Shown here: in pieces, positions 42,272-51,170 of the stretch
How positions within the stretch are numbered: the first letter of the stretch is position 1
How the letters are laid out: each line of letters starts with the position of its first letter
Source of the DNA: Roseivirga thermotolerans
Lineage (GTDB): Bacteria; Bacteroidota; Bacteroidia; Cytophagales; Cyclobacteriaceae
NCBI RefSeq assembly: GCF_014653175.1
Contig: NZ_BNAG01000005.1
Location: forward strand, 62,001-126,000
Direction of reading: 5' to 3'
Length of the DNA: 64,000 bases
Notes under the pieces: model-generated
What the model saw: the letters and a program-made list of their open reading frames with translations, nothing else
What the model was told of the DNA's origin: nothing
The model's database searches: none
Made by a program: the position numbers and the translations under genes

Positions 42272-43627
42272 ATGGCCATCAAACCTCGCTTAAGTTTTAT
42301 CCAAATCTGGAACATGAGTTTCGGGTTTCTGGGAATTCAGATGGGCTTTGCCTTGCAAAACGCCAACGCCAGTAGAATTCTTCAGATTTTTGGAGCCAAT
42401 GTAGAAGAACTATCCTGGTTCTGGATTGTAGCCCCTCTGACCGGAATGATCGTACAGCCTATTATTGGCCATTACAGCGACAAAACCTGGACCCGGCTTG
42501 GCAGAAGAAGGCCATACTTTTTGGCAGGTGCCCTTTTAGCCTCCGTGGGTCTAATTCTTATGCCGCAGGCAGATATGTTCATTGCCTTCCTCCCTGCTCT
42601 TTGGGTTGGTGCAGGTTTTTTAATGATTATGGACGCCAGCTTTAACATTGCCATGGAACCTTTCCGGGCTTTGGTGGCCGACAAACTCCCGGGCGACCAA
42701 ACCACATTGGGTTTTAGCATTCAAACAGTGCTCATTGGTATTGGAGCCGTGATTGGTTCGTGGTTGCCCTGGGCCGTCACCAATTGGTTTGGTGTTGCCA
42801 ATACTGCAGAACCGGGCTCAGTACCACCCAGTTTAATCATTTCCTTTGTTTGCGGAGCGGTGGTACTTATTGCAACCATATTAATTACTGTAATTACCAC
42901 CAAAGAATATACGCCTGAAGAAACAGCTGTATTCGAAGAAGAATTTGAAAAATCTATTGCCTCCCCGACCGAAGGTAAAGGCATGAGTCAGATTGCTAAA
43001 GACATTGCCAGCATGCCAACTACTATGAAGCAGTTGGGGCTGGTTCAATTCTTTTCTTGGTTCGCCCTATTCGGAATGTGGGTTTATACCACTCCTGCAA
43101 TTGCTCATCATATTTGGGGGCTGCCCGTTGATGATAACTCCTCTCAGGCCTATCAAAATGCCGGAGATTGGGTTGGAATCATCTTCGGGGTTTACAACTT
43201 AGTATCGGCTATATACGCCTTCTTGCTTCCTTCAATTGCTGCAAAAATTGGCAGGAAGCAAACACACGCGGTGTCACTCTTTATTGGGGGCTTAGGATTA
43301 ATATCCATGTATTTCACTCCAGACAAGTACTGGCTTATTGGTTCAATGTTTGGAGTTGGCATTGCCTGGGCAAGCATATTAGCCATGCCCTATGCCATTC
43401 TTGCAGGCTCAATTCCTCTCAAGAAAATGGGAATCTATATGGGGCTCTTTAATTTCTTTATAGTATTCCCTCAGATTGTCAATGCAACTATAGGCGGGCC
43501 AATAGTAAAAAATCTGTATGGTGGAAACCCCATGTATGCTATAGTTACCTCGGGAGTATTCATGCTTTTGGCAGCCTTCTCCCTCCGATATGTCAGAGAC
43601 AATGACGACCCGGTGCTTAGCACATAA
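42272..43627 (+). CDS. MFS sugar transporter (SLC45/maltose-type)
   Basis: A 451-residue membrane protein with about 12 helices. GHYSDKTWTRLGRRRPYFLA is the A-like motif between helices 2 and 3 shared by GPH/SLC45 sugar-proton symporters, and MDASFNIAMEPFRALVADKL is also typical. Bacteroidota MFS proteins of this type are often adjacent to GH13/GH31 genes and carry maltose or glucose. It is the third gene of the alpha-glucan operon and a terminator follows. Confidence 0.88.
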   Translation: MAIKPRLSFIQIWNMSFGFLGIQMGFALQNANASRILQIFGANVEELSWFWIVAPLTGMIVQPIIGHYSDKTWTRLGRRRPYFLAGALLASVGLILMPQADMFIAFLPALWVGAGFLMIMDASFNIAMEPFRALVADKLPGDQTTLGFSIQTVLIGIGAVIGSWLPWAVTNWFGVANTAEPGSVPPSLIISFVCGAVVLIATILITVITTKEYTPEETAVFEEEFEKSIASPTEGKGMSQIAKDIASMPTTMKQLGLVQFFSWFALFGMWVYTTPAIAHHIWGLPVDDNSSQAYQNAGDWVGIIFGVYNLVSAIYAFLLPSIAAKIGRKQTHAVSLFIGGLGLISMYFTPDKYWLIGSMFGVGIAWASILAMPYAILAGSIPLKKMGIYMGLFNFFIVFPQIVNATIGGPIVKNLYGGNPMYAIVTSGVFMLLAAFSLRYVRDNDDPVLST

Positions 43628-43638
43628 ACCAATCATTT

Positions 43639-43670
43639 AAAAAGCAGCTCAACGGCTGCTTTTTCTTTTT
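43639..43670 (+). terminator. Terminator of the alpha-glucan operon
   Basis: A 10-bp stem (43639-43648 AAAAAGCAGC with 43655-43664 GCTGCTTTTT), loop TCAACG, then CT5. It lies 12 bp after the MFS stop. Confidence 0.88.
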
Positions 43671-43696
43671 ATCTTCACCGCTCAACGCTAATTCAA

Positions 43697-45154
43697 ATGA
43701 AAAAACCAATCATTCTACTTTTTGCACTTGCTGTAGTATTTGGCTGTTCGCCAAAAAAAGATGATCAAGCCACTGTTTTTAAAAAAATAAACGAAGAGGT
43801 TTTAGCCAATTCCAGAGCCTATGAAACGCTGGAAGAAGCCACCAAAACCATTGGCCACCGACTCACAGGCTCTGAAGAAGGGGCCAAGGCAGAAGAATAT
43901 ACCTACAACCTTTTGAAGAGTTACGGCCTTCAGGTAGAGTATCAGCCTTTTGAGGTAGAGTCTTGGAGCAGAGGAGATATTGAAGTACAGATTGGTTCTC
44001 AAGGCAGCCTGGCACCTATGCCTGCCGTAACCCTGGCACACTCGCCAGTCGAAGCTGAGATAACAGCTGAAATTGTAGACATGGGCAACGGAGTTGACGC
44101 TGACTATGAGGCAAAACCGGGAGCCGTAGAAGGTAAAATTGCGCTTGTTTACATAGGCACTTTGCCCAACAGCCCTGAAGGCACTCCCGGGCTACACCGA
44201 TCCGAAAAAACTGCCCTGGCCATAAAGCATGGGGCCATAGGCATCATCATTATCAACCAGGTAGATGGTGGCGTTTTACTCACCGGAACTGCTTCGGTAA
44301 CCGGCAGCCTAATTTCTATACCGGCCGTTTGTATTGGCAAAGAAGACGGACTGGCACTGAAAGAAACGCTCACAAAGAGCCGTCAGTTTGCTTCCATCAG
44401 AATGACCAACAAGTCAGGACTCATTAAAGCCAGAAATGTAATAGCCACTATTAAGGGCAGCGAATTGCCCAATGAAAAAGTAATTGTTGGCGGCCACCTC
44501 GACTCTTGGGATTTGGCCACCGGAGCCATAGACAACGGCATTGGCTCATTTGCTGTGTTAGACATGGCCCGAACCTTTGCTGCACTGAATCTTAAACCAA
44601 AGAGAACTGTTCAGTTTGTGATGTTTATGGGTGAAGAAGAAGGCCTTTTAGGTTCAAGGCATATGGTAAACCAAGCCATTGAAAATGGCACAATCGACCA
44701 GATTAAGTACATAATGAACCAAGACATGTCTGGCAACCCTGCCGGTTTCGGAACAGGCGGAAGACCGGAAGCAGAGCCTTTCTTTAAGCAAATCGGTAAA
44801 GAAATCATGGCCATTGACTCTACAACTTATAAGAATGTAGTCTCCAATGGCGCAGGCCTCCACAGCGACCACCAGCCGTTTATGTTGCAAGGAATTCCCT
44901 ACACATCTCCTGCTTCCAGACTAGATAGAGCCATTTATGGTTGCTATCATTCAGACTGTGACGACTTTGATTTGGTCAACAAAGAGCATATGGTGAATAA
45001 CGTACGCTTCAGTTCCATGATGCTGTATGCCTTGGCAGATGCCGATACACTTCCCGCTCAAAAGCTGACGGACGTTGAAACCAAGGCTTTTTTAGAAAGA
45101 CATAATCTTAAGCTCAAGCTTCAGATCGGTGGCGACTGGAGATGGGATGATTAA
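43697..45154 (+). CDS. M28 family zinc peptidase lipoprotein
   Basis: A 485-residue exported aminopeptidase or carboxypeptidase-Q-like enzyme. MKKPIILLFALAVVFGCSPK has a lipobox Cys at residue 17. A PA domain (about 120-235) interrupts the peptidase. Zinc ligands are in VGGHLDSWDLATGAIDNG (His, Asp), FMGEEEGLLGS (Glu-Glu) and YGCYHSDCDDFD (His). It would trim peptides outside the cytoplasm. The TauE/SafE gene begins at the next base. Confidence 0.93.
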   Translation: MKKPIILLFALAVVFGCSPKKDDQATVFKKINEEVLANSRAYETLEEATKTIGHRLTGSEEGAKAEEYTYNLLKSYGLQVEYQPFEVESWSRGDIEVQIGSQGSLAPMPAVTLAHSPVEAEITAEIVDMGNGVDADYEAKPGAVEGKIALVYIGTLPNSPEGTPGLHRSEKTALAIKHGAIGIIIINQVDGGVLLTGTASVTGSLISIPAVCIGKEDGLALKETLTKSRQFASIRMTNKSGLIKARNVIATIKGSELPNEKVIVGGHLDSWDLATGAIDNGIGSFAVLDMARTFAALNLKPKRTVQFVMFMGEEEGLLGSRHMVNQAIENGTIDQIKYIMNQDMSGNPAGFGTGGRPEAEPFFKQIGKEIMAIDSTTYKNVVSNGAGLHSDHQPFMLQGIPYTSPASRLDRAIYGCYHSDCDDFDLVNKEHMVNNVRFSSMMLYALADADTLPAQKLTDVETKAFLERHNLKLKLQIGGDWRWDD

Positions 45155-45919
45155 TTGAGTGAACTCAATGATATGGACGTACTGAACATCCTCCTGCTTT
45201 TTGGTGTCGGTCTTGTGGCCGGGGTCATCAATACGCTTGCAGGAGGAGGTTCATTACTCACCCTTCCTGCACTTATTTTCCTGAATTTACCTCCCAATGT
45301 GGCCAATGCCACTAACAGAATAGGCGTTTTCTTTAACGGCCTGATGTCTTGGAGAGGCTACCACTCTAAGGGAGTGAAAGCCGAAAAATACGACCTTTGG
45401 CTCAGTGCCACCTCTTTTATTGGAGCCATCCTAGGCTCATACGTTGCTGTAGACATTAAAGGAGAAACCTTTAATAGAATCTTGGCAGCTATCATTGTAT
45501 TTATTGTGGCCTACATGGTGTTTGGCAAAAAGCTGCAGTCAGGCAACCAAATTAAAACCACCAAAAAATCTAAAATCATCGGACTCATCACCTTCTTCTT
45601 TATCGGAATCTATGGTGGGTTCATTCAGGCAGGCGTAGGCTATCTCATCATTGCCTCCATGTCTTTTATTCACAACTATGGTATGGTCAAGATCAATATG
45701 ATTAAGTCGCTAACCGTGTTGATATACACCCTTTCTGCCTTGGGGATTTTCATCTATTCGGGATTGATCAATTGGGAATTAGGACTTGCTTTGGCTGCCG
45801 GAAATGGTGCCGGAGGTTGGCTCACCAGCCGATGGAGCACCAAGGTAAACGAAAAGTACATCCGCTACTTTGTAATGGTTACGGCCATTGCTTTTGCAAT
45901 CAAACTGTTTTTGGGATAG
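45155..45919 (+). CDS. TauE/SafE family sulfite/anion exporter-like membrane protein
   Basis: A membrane protein of 254 residues from a TTG at 45155, or 248 from the ATG at 45173. It has about eight hydrophobic helices in two repeats. LVAGVINTLAGGGSLLTLPA (repeat 1) and IGIYGGFIQAGVGYLIIASM (repeat 2) are the paired TauE motifs. Family members export sulfite, sulfoacetate or other organic anions; the substrate is not predictable here. It is immediately after the M28 gene. Confidence 0.9.
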   Translation: MSELNDMDVLNILLLFGVGLVAGVINTLAGGGSLLTLPALIFLNLPPNVANATNRIGVFFNGLMSWRGYHSKGVKAEKYDLWLSATSFIGAILGSYVAVDIKGETFNRILAAIIVFIVAYMVFGKKLQSGNQIKTTKKSKIIGLITFFFIGIYGGFIQAGVGYLIIASMSFIHNYGMVKINMIKSLTVLIYTLSALGIFIYSGLINWELGLALAAGNGAGGWLTSRWSTKVNEKYIRYFVMVTAIAFAIKLFLG

Positions 45920-46065
45920 ACATCAGAGGCCAGATAAGGTTCAACTTTATACTTTTTTATAGTTGCGCGTTTCTCTTTTCATCCCAAAAAACCTGAGGGT
46001 TTGCCAGGCAATAAAGGTTTGGTCAGATTAAAAAACATATAAGAATTTGAGCCCGGTCGCATTTT

Positions 46066-46167
46066 TTACGGCTTTCGTTTCCTGGCAGAATAAACTTCGA
46101 CTTCTTCATAGTTTTTATGGAACTTCACCTCCTTAGCCATACTTAGAGCTGTAAAAAATGATTCCAT
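46066..46167 (-). CDS. Candidate 33-aa small protein
   Basis: An open frame MESFFTALSMAKEVKFHKNY followed by EEVEVYSARKRKP, with a second ATG at 46140 giving 24 residues. It lies in the 264-bp gap before the Crp/Fnr gene and is divergent from it (16 bp). The amphipathic composition looks protein-like, but there is no homology or translation signal I can point to. Confidence 0.3.
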   Translation of the reverse strand: MESFFTALSMAKEVKFHKNYEEVEVYSARKRKP

Positions 46168-46183
46168 TTTAATAATTTCCAAT

Positions 46184-46765
46184 ATGGAAGAAGTCTACAC
46201 CGGTTTAAGAAAAAGTATTGAACAATACATTTCGCTAAACGAAGAAGAGTGGCAACAAATACGAACCTGTTGGAAGCCCTTTCACTACCACAAAAATACC
46301 GTTATCACTTCCGTTGGTCAGGTGGAAAAATACTTCTACTATGTACACGAGGGGTTAATAAGAGGCTTTTTTGAGAAGAATGGAACAGAACACAACATGG
46401 GCTTTACCTACAACGGAGAGTACAGTGGTGTATACGACTCTTTCATTTTTCAACGACCGTCTGACTGGAGTCTTGAAACACTGGCCGACAGCTCCGGAGT
46501 GCGAATAAGCTACCATCAGTTAGAAATGCTTTACTCCAAAGTACCCATACTCAAAGAATGGACGTTCCGGTTCAACCGGCAGGTAATGTTTGGACTTGGT
46601 ATATTCATTCGCAGTTTACTGGCCGACTCGGCAGAAGAGAAATTTGAACGCCTAATGAGCCAGAGCCCTCACATTATTCAGATTGTGCCTCAAAAGCACC
46701 TGGCTTCCTATTTGGGCATGACACCCGAAACCTTTTCGCGCATGCGAAAAAAATGGGCTCAGTAA
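46184..46765 (+). CDS. Crp/Fnr family transcriptional regulator
   Basis: A 193-residue regulator. An N-terminal cyclic-nucleotide-binding jelly roll (SLNEEEWQQIRTCWKPFHYH ... YYVHEGLIRGFF) is followed by a C-helix and a short winged HTH (HLASYLGMTPETFSRMRKKW). The cAMP-contact motif RxS is not evident, so the ligand may differ or be absent, as in many Bacteroidota relatives. ATG at 46184. Target genes are unknown; the DinB-fold gene follows 59 bp downstream. Confidence 0.88.
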   Translation: MEEVYTGLRKSIEQYISLNEEEWQQIRTCWKPFHYHKNTVITSVGQVEKYFYYVHEGLIRGFFEKNGTEHNMGFTYNGEYSGVYDSFIFQRPSDWSLETLADSSGVRISYHQLEMLYSKVPILKEWTFRFNRQVMFGLGIFIRSLLADSAEEKFERLMSQSPHIIQIVPQKHLASYLGMTPETFSRMRKKWAQ

Positions 46766-46824
46766 AAACTTGATCTATATCAAGACACCAAAGAGCAGGC
46801 CGTAGTTACTTTGTAAGAAAAACA

Positions 46825-47388
46825 ATGAAGGTCAGGTCAGAAGATTTCGTCAATCAATCCATTCACCGATTGAACGACATACTTAGCCACGTAGAAGCGC
46901 TAACCCAAGATCTCTCATACGAAGAGCTAAACACGCAGGAAGCAGCAGGCAAGTGGAGTATTTTGCAATGCCTAAAGCACCTGAGCTTGGCCAATGGCAT
47001 TTATGTAGAGAATATTGAGAAAGCTTTTAAAAAGTATCCTCAGCAAAAAGACGAAGTATTTTCGGGCCATTGGAAGGGTAACTGGTTCACTAGCATGATA
47101 ACGCCCAAGGAATCGGGTGAGATTAAAAACACCATGAAAACCATGAAGAGCATGGATCCGGAAAAAGCTCTTGATGCCCAGGAAACCATCGATGAGTTTT
47201 TTCGCATACACCGTGCGTTTATAGGTCTTATGGATCAGTCTAGAAACTATAGCCTAAACAAGGTAAAGGTGCCCACGGCACTGGGCCCATTGGTTAAACT
47301 CAGATTGGGCGATGCCTTCCGCTTTTTACTCGGCCATACGGAAAGACACTTGCTGCAAATAAAAAGAATACGAAGTGCCGTGGCCTAA
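46825..47388 (+). CDS. DinB-superfamily (DinB_2, YfiT/DUF1572-like) protein
   Basis: A 187-residue four-helix protein. It starts SIHRLNDILSHVEAL and has GKWSILQCLKHLSLANGIYV, typical of DinB/YfiT metal-site helices with a conserved His. It ends LGHTERHLLQIKRI, containing the second and third metal His. These are thiol-dependent or hydrolytic metalloenzymes in part of the superfamily. It is unrelated to DNA polymerase IV despite the name. Confidence 0.85.
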   Translation: MKVRSEDFVNQSIHRLNDILSHVEALTQDLSYEELNTQEAAGKWSILQCLKHLSLANGIYVENIEKAFKKYPQQKDEVFSGHWKGNWFTSMITPKESGEIKNTMKTMKSMDPEKALDAQETIDEFFRIHRAFIGLMDQSRNYSLNKVKVPTALGPLVKLRLGDAFRFLLGHTERHLLQIKRIRSAVA

Positions 47389-47417
47389 AGCCATCAGTAT
47401 TCGTTACATTCAACACA

Positions 47418-47867
47418 ATGAAACGAATAGCTTTTACGGCATTGTTACCGCTGCTCTTTGCCTGCTCCTCTTTCCAAAGCAGCTATGAGGCAGAGCTTGA
47501 AGCTATTGCTGCCGCTTCAAAAGCCTTTTCGCAAGCCTATGTTGCCGGCAATCTGGAGCAGCAAATGAGCTTCTACACCCAAGACGCGGTAATTATGCCG
47601 GGGAATAGGGAAATGATTCGCGGAAAAGAAAAAGTGACCGACTACTGGCGGCTGCCGGCTTCAGTAAGAGTGCTTGAACACTCCGCCACCCCCGTGCAAA
47701 TCGAGTTTTCCGGAAACCTTGCCAAAGACTATGGCTACTATCAGGGCAAATCGGTACGCAACAACACCGACACCATTTCTTTTAGAGGACAATATTTAAT
47801 TATCTGGCGAAAAGAAGCCGATGGCCAATGGCGTATGTCGGCCGATATGTGGAGCCCTTTAAACTAG
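47418..47867 (+). CDS. DUF4440/SnoaL-like lipoprotein
   Basis: A 149-residue exported NTF2-fold protein. MKRIAFTALLPLLFACSSFQ is a lipobox signal (Cys 16). The body has AFSQAYVAGNLEQQMSFYTQ, DAVIMPGNREMIRGKEKVTD and a C-terminal YLIIWRKEADGQWRMSADMW, which is the DUF4440 pattern. Function unknown. It follows the DinB-fold gene by 29 bp and precedes a small Gly-rich gene by 5 bp. Confidence 0.85.
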   Translation: MKRIAFTALLPLLFACSSFQSSYEAELEAIAAASKAFSQAYVAGNLEQQMSFYTQDAVIMPGNREMIRGKEKVTDYWRLPASVRVLEHSATPVQIEFSGNLAKDYGYYQGKSVRNNTDTISFRGQYLIIWRKEADGQWRMSADMWSPLN

Positions 47868-47872
47868 TGGCC

Positions 47873-48055
47873 ATGAGCAACGAAGAACAAGGAGAAAATG
47901 GAACCGGAAGACCCCGCAGAATGGGAATTGGTACCGGCATTGCTATAGGCGCAGGCATTGGTATTGCCATGAATAACCTGGCCATTGGCATTGGCGTGGG
48001 CATTGCCATGGGTATTGGTTTTGAGCTAATTAATAAGCGCAGAAATAGGGGCTAG
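47873..48055 (+). CDS. Small Gly-zipper membrane protein
   Basis: A 60-residue protein from the ATG at 47873; an earlier in-frame start at 47828 lies inside the preceding gene. A charged N-terminus (MSNEEQGENGTGRPRR) is followed by alternating Gly/Ile repeats (MGIGTGIAIGAGIGIAM and IGIGVGIAMGIGFEL), forming one or two Gly-zipper helices, then a basic tail. No assigned function. It is similar in style to the C-terminus of the protein at 3584-4039. Confidence 0.6.
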   Translation: MSNEEQGENGTGRPRRMGIGTGIAIGAGIGIAMNNLAIGIGVGIAMGIGFELINKRRNRG

Positions 48056-48103
48056 AACAAAGAGCATACACTCTGAAAAAGAGAGCCTTGACGACCATTG
48101 ACA

Positions 48104-48514
48104 ATGAAAATTGAAGTAAAAAGATATAATCACTCAAAAGAGTACCCCGAGCTTCTGAAAATGATAAAATCGGAAGGCGAAGAATGGAGGGATTATTTTA
48201 CTTCGGCCTATAGTGAAGCTTTAAAAAACTCGATCACTTACGTAGCCTATATTGAAAATGAACTATGCGGATACTCTCGGTCAATCAATGATTCCGGGTT
48301 GTTTATATGGGTTATAGACTTGTTGGTAAATAAGACGCACAGAGGCAAAGCCATTGGAAAAAGTTTGATGGAATGCCTTTTAACCGACTACCCCAACCAG
48401 GCTGTGTTTGTAATGTCTGATGTAGACGGCTACTATAAAAAACTCGGGTACCAAAAGGAAGGCTCCATATTCAGGGTTAAAAAAACAACCCCGAAAGCAG
48501 CTAACTCTTTTTAG
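48104..48514 (+). CDS. GNAT family N-acetyltransferase
   Basis: A 136-residue acetyltransferase from the ATG at 48104 (a TTG lies two codons earlier). The GNAT core has LFIWVIDLLVNKTHRGKAIG, whose RGKAIGKSL matches the acetyl-CoA P-loop (R/Q-x-x-G-x-G/A), then NQAVFVMSDVDGYYKKLGYQ, the usual 'a..fY.k.GF' motif. It acetylates a small molecule or protein amine; the substrate is unknown. Confidence 0.88.
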   Translation: MKIEVKRYNHSKEYPELLKMIKSEGEEWRDYFTSAYSEALKNSITYVAYIENELCGYSRSINDSGLFIWVIDLLVNKTHRGKAIGKSLMECLLTDYPNQAVFVMSDVDGYYKKLGYQKEGSIFRVKKTTPKAANSF

Positions 48515-48552
48515 GCAGAAGTGATCGAAAAGAGCAATGACTTGTAAAAACA

Positions 48553-48599
48553 TACACAATGCATGACTAAAGCTTTTCTCAAGAGTCACGCATTGTGTA
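48553..48599. terminator. Long hairpin between convergent genes
   Basis: Fifteen-base arms (48553-48567 and 48585-48599, TACACAATGC-x-TGAC) pair with a single mismatch around a 17-nt loop. It lies between the GNAT stop (48514) and the stop of the FtsX-like gene (48611). On the minus strand T5 follows. It probably terminates the permease transcript and possibly both. Confidence 0.55.
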
Positions 48600-48610
48600 C
48601 TACAAAACCA

Positions 48611-51013
48611 CTAATCCTCCCTCAGTCTTGTAGCCGGGTTGGCAAATGCCGCTTTAAAGGTTTGCATACTAATAGTAACAAAAGCAATGAGTAAGGCTAC
48701 TCCCCCAGCCACCAGAAAAGGTAAAGCTCCCATATTTACACGGTAGGCATATCCACCCAGCCAATCGCTCATAAAGTACCAGCCCGCCGGTGCTGCCAGC
48801 AACAGGGCAATGCCCACCAGCCAGATAAACTCTTTACTGAGTGTTGAAACAATCTGCTTTACGGAGGCACCGAGCACTTTACGTATACTTATTTCTTTTC
48901 CTCGCTGTGCTACGGTAAATGATGCTAAGCCAAACAAGCCCAGGCAAGCTAGAAATATAGCTAAGGCAGAAAAAATAGTGAACAACTCGCTGCGCTGCGA
49001 TTCAGACCGATACAGGTTATCGAATCGCTCGTTCAGAAAGTTATAATTAATAGGTGACACAGGAGAAAATGCAGCATAAGACTCTTCAATTTGTGCGACC
49101 GTGTTTCTCAGATTCTGTCCGTCAATCTTTATGGAAAGAAATCTTAGTCTATTGCGGTTGTTTTGAAAGATTACCGGTACTATTTCGCTCTGCAACGACT
49201 CAAAGTGAAAGTCTTTCACCACACCAATTACCTGCCCGGCAATACCTCCATAAACCATACGTTTGCCAATGGCCTCTTCCGGGCTTTTCCAGCCTATAAT
49301 TCGCACGGCCTTTTCATTAAGAATCACATGGGCGGAGTCGCGGGTAAAATCTTCCGTAAAATTTCTCCCCGCCAACATTTCCATTTGGTAGTTAGGAATA
49401 AAATCATGGTCTACCTGCAACTGTTTTATTACAACCTGTGTAGGCAACATTTCTCCATTTACCTCCGCTTGCGCCCCCTGTGAATCGAGCAACTGACCGG
49501 ACGGCACACGGCTGGAAGCCCCCACCGAACGAACACCGGAAACATTGAGCACTTCATTCTTAAAGGTAGTTAGATTGGCGGCCAACTCGTTACTCACACT
49601 CAACACCATCATTTGCTCCTTATCGTAGCCCAGGTTTTTGTTTTGCATATAGCTGAGCTGCTGAAAAACGACTACCGTAGAAATAATGAGAATGGCTGAT
49701 ATTGCAAATTGAACCACAACCAGCACCTTTCTCAAAAGGCCAGACTTTGCCGGGCTGCTTCCCTTACTGCCCCTCATTACTTCGAGCGGCTTAAAAGCCG
49801 AAAGAAAAAAGGCCGGATAACTACCTGCTAACACTCCAACCAATAATGAAGCGCCCGCAATAAGAATAATAAGTTCCAGGTTCTGCGTGAGGCTAAAGGC
49901 AAGGTTTAGCCCGGTGAAGTCCCTGAAAAAAGGCAATACAAGAGCCGTTATTCCCACAGAAAAAACAACCGCTATCAGTGTGAGCACAACCGACTCCATT
50001 AAAAACTGATAGACCAGATTGAGTTTACCGGCTCCAAACACCTTGCGCATACCCACTTCTTTGGCCCTTCTGGCCGAACGAGCAGTTGAAAGGTTCATGT
50101 AGTTAATACAGGCTATAAGTAAAATCAGGCCTGCAATGGAGGTGAAAATGTAGACATAAGTAATGTCCGAGTTCTGCCCCAATTCATCCGAAAGATTTGA
50201 CCTTAGGTGTATGTCGGTGAGCTTTTGCACATGAAGCCTGGTCCAGGTGGGTGCGTTCTCACCCAAGTGGGCTATGAGAAAGTCTTCAGACCGCTCCAAG
50301 ATACCCTCAACCGAACCGGTAGATGTAAGTGTAAACAATGTGGTGAAATTATTAGACCCCCATGCGTTCAGCAGGTTTTGTCTACCTCCGTAAAACTGCT
50401 CAACCAGGGTAAAATCTCCCATCATATCCAGTTGAAAACTAGAGTTATCAGGCCAGCTCTTATAAACTCCCTGAACCATTAAATCTATTTGATTAGAGAA
50501 GTTAATGGTCTTACCCATGGGATCCTCCGCACCAAAATACTTCTCTGCCAACCGATCCGATATAACCACAGAACCAGGCTTGCTCAGTGCTTCTTTCAGG
50601 TTACCCTGAAGGGTTTCAAAAGTGAGAATATCCACTATTTCAGGATCGGCAAAGCCAAAATTAGGTTCTACAAAGAGCTTGTCGCCATATTGCACCGTGC
50701 CGGAAGTAGTAATGAACCGACCGATGGTTTCGATATCGCCTTCGTAGTAATCTTTCAGGTAGTGACCAAATGGAGGCGCTACTCGCGACAGATGAAGTGA
50801 GGTGGTTCCGTCCTGGCTCATGAACTCGCGGGTAAACCGATATGTCTCCTCAGCTCTATCGTGAAAAGTATCGTAGCTCATTTCTTCATTGATGTAAAGA
50901 CCAATGAGTATGCAGCAAGTAAGGCCAACCGAAAGCCCCAATACATTTATGGCCGTAAAGCCTTTTTGTTTCATAAGGCTTCTTAGAGCCACCTTAAAAT
51001 AGTTTTTCAGCAT
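48611..51013 (-). CDS. FtsX-like ABC transporter permease (MacB_PCD + FtsX)
   Basis: An 800-residue permease. The N-terminus MLKNYFKVALRSLMKQKGFT carries the first helix, followed by a large MacB-type periplasmic domain. Three FtsX helices are near 280-400. A second periplasmic domain and a final FtsX triplet follow (FTIFSALAIFLACLGLFGLA, GKEISIRKVLGASVKQIVST). The duplicated architecture without a fused or adjacent ATPase is very common in Bacteroidota. It likely acts in extrusion or lipoprotein/stress responses with an ATPase encoded elsewhere. Single gene here. Confidence 0.92.
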   Translation of the reverse strand: MLKNYFKVALRSLMKQKGFTAINVLGLSVGLTCCILIGLYINEEMSYDTFHDRAEETYRFTREFMSQDGTTSLHLSRVAPPFGHYLKDYYEGDIETIGRFITTSGTVQYGDKLFVEPNFGFADPEIVDILTFETLQGNLKEALSKPGSVVISDRLAEKYFGAEDPMGKTINFSNQIDLMVQGVYKSWPDNSSFQLDMMGDFTLVEQFYGGRQNLLNAWGSNNFTTLFTLTSTGSVEGILERSEDFLIAHLGENAPTWTRLHVQKLTDIHLRSNLSDELGQNSDITYVYIFTSIAGLILLIACINYMNLSTARSARRAKEVGMRKVFGAGKLNLVYQFLMESVVLTLIAVVFSVGITALVLPFFRDFTGLNLAFSLTQNLELIILIAGASLLVGVLAGSYPAFFLSAFKPLEVMRGSKGSSPAKSGLLRKVLVVVQFAISAILIISTVVVFQQLSYMQNKNLGYDKEQMMVLSVSNELAANLTTFKNEVLNVSGVRSVGASSRVPSGQLLDSQGAQAEVNGEMLPTQVVIKQLQVDHDFIPNYQMEMLAGRNFTEDFTRDSAHVILNEKAVRIIGWKSPEEAIGKRMVYGGIAGQVIGVVKDFHFESLQSEIVPVIFQNNRNRLRFLSIKIDGQNLRNTVAQIEESYAAFSPVSPINYNFLNERFDNLYRSESQRSELFTIFSALAIFLACLGLFGLASFTVAQRGKEISIRKVLGASVKQIVSTLSKEFIWLVGIALLLAAPAGWYFMSDWLGGYAYRVNMGALPFLVAGGVALLIAFVTISMQTFKAAFANPATRLRED

Positions 51014-51170
51014 AGTGTTGTTGTTTAGATTTTGAGCAGACCCAAGAGCCTCCAGTTATTGATTCACAGAATCAAAGACCTGCGCTCAGAAGCAAGGTTG
51101 CACGAACTCCTGAAATAACCGTTTAAATCCAATAATTTGTCTATTGCCTGCATATTTTGCAGATTTGGAT

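Noticed and set aside
42472-42984. Antisense ORFs in the sugar porter gene
   Set aside because: They are complementary to conserved MFS helices, are low complexity, and have no matching family.
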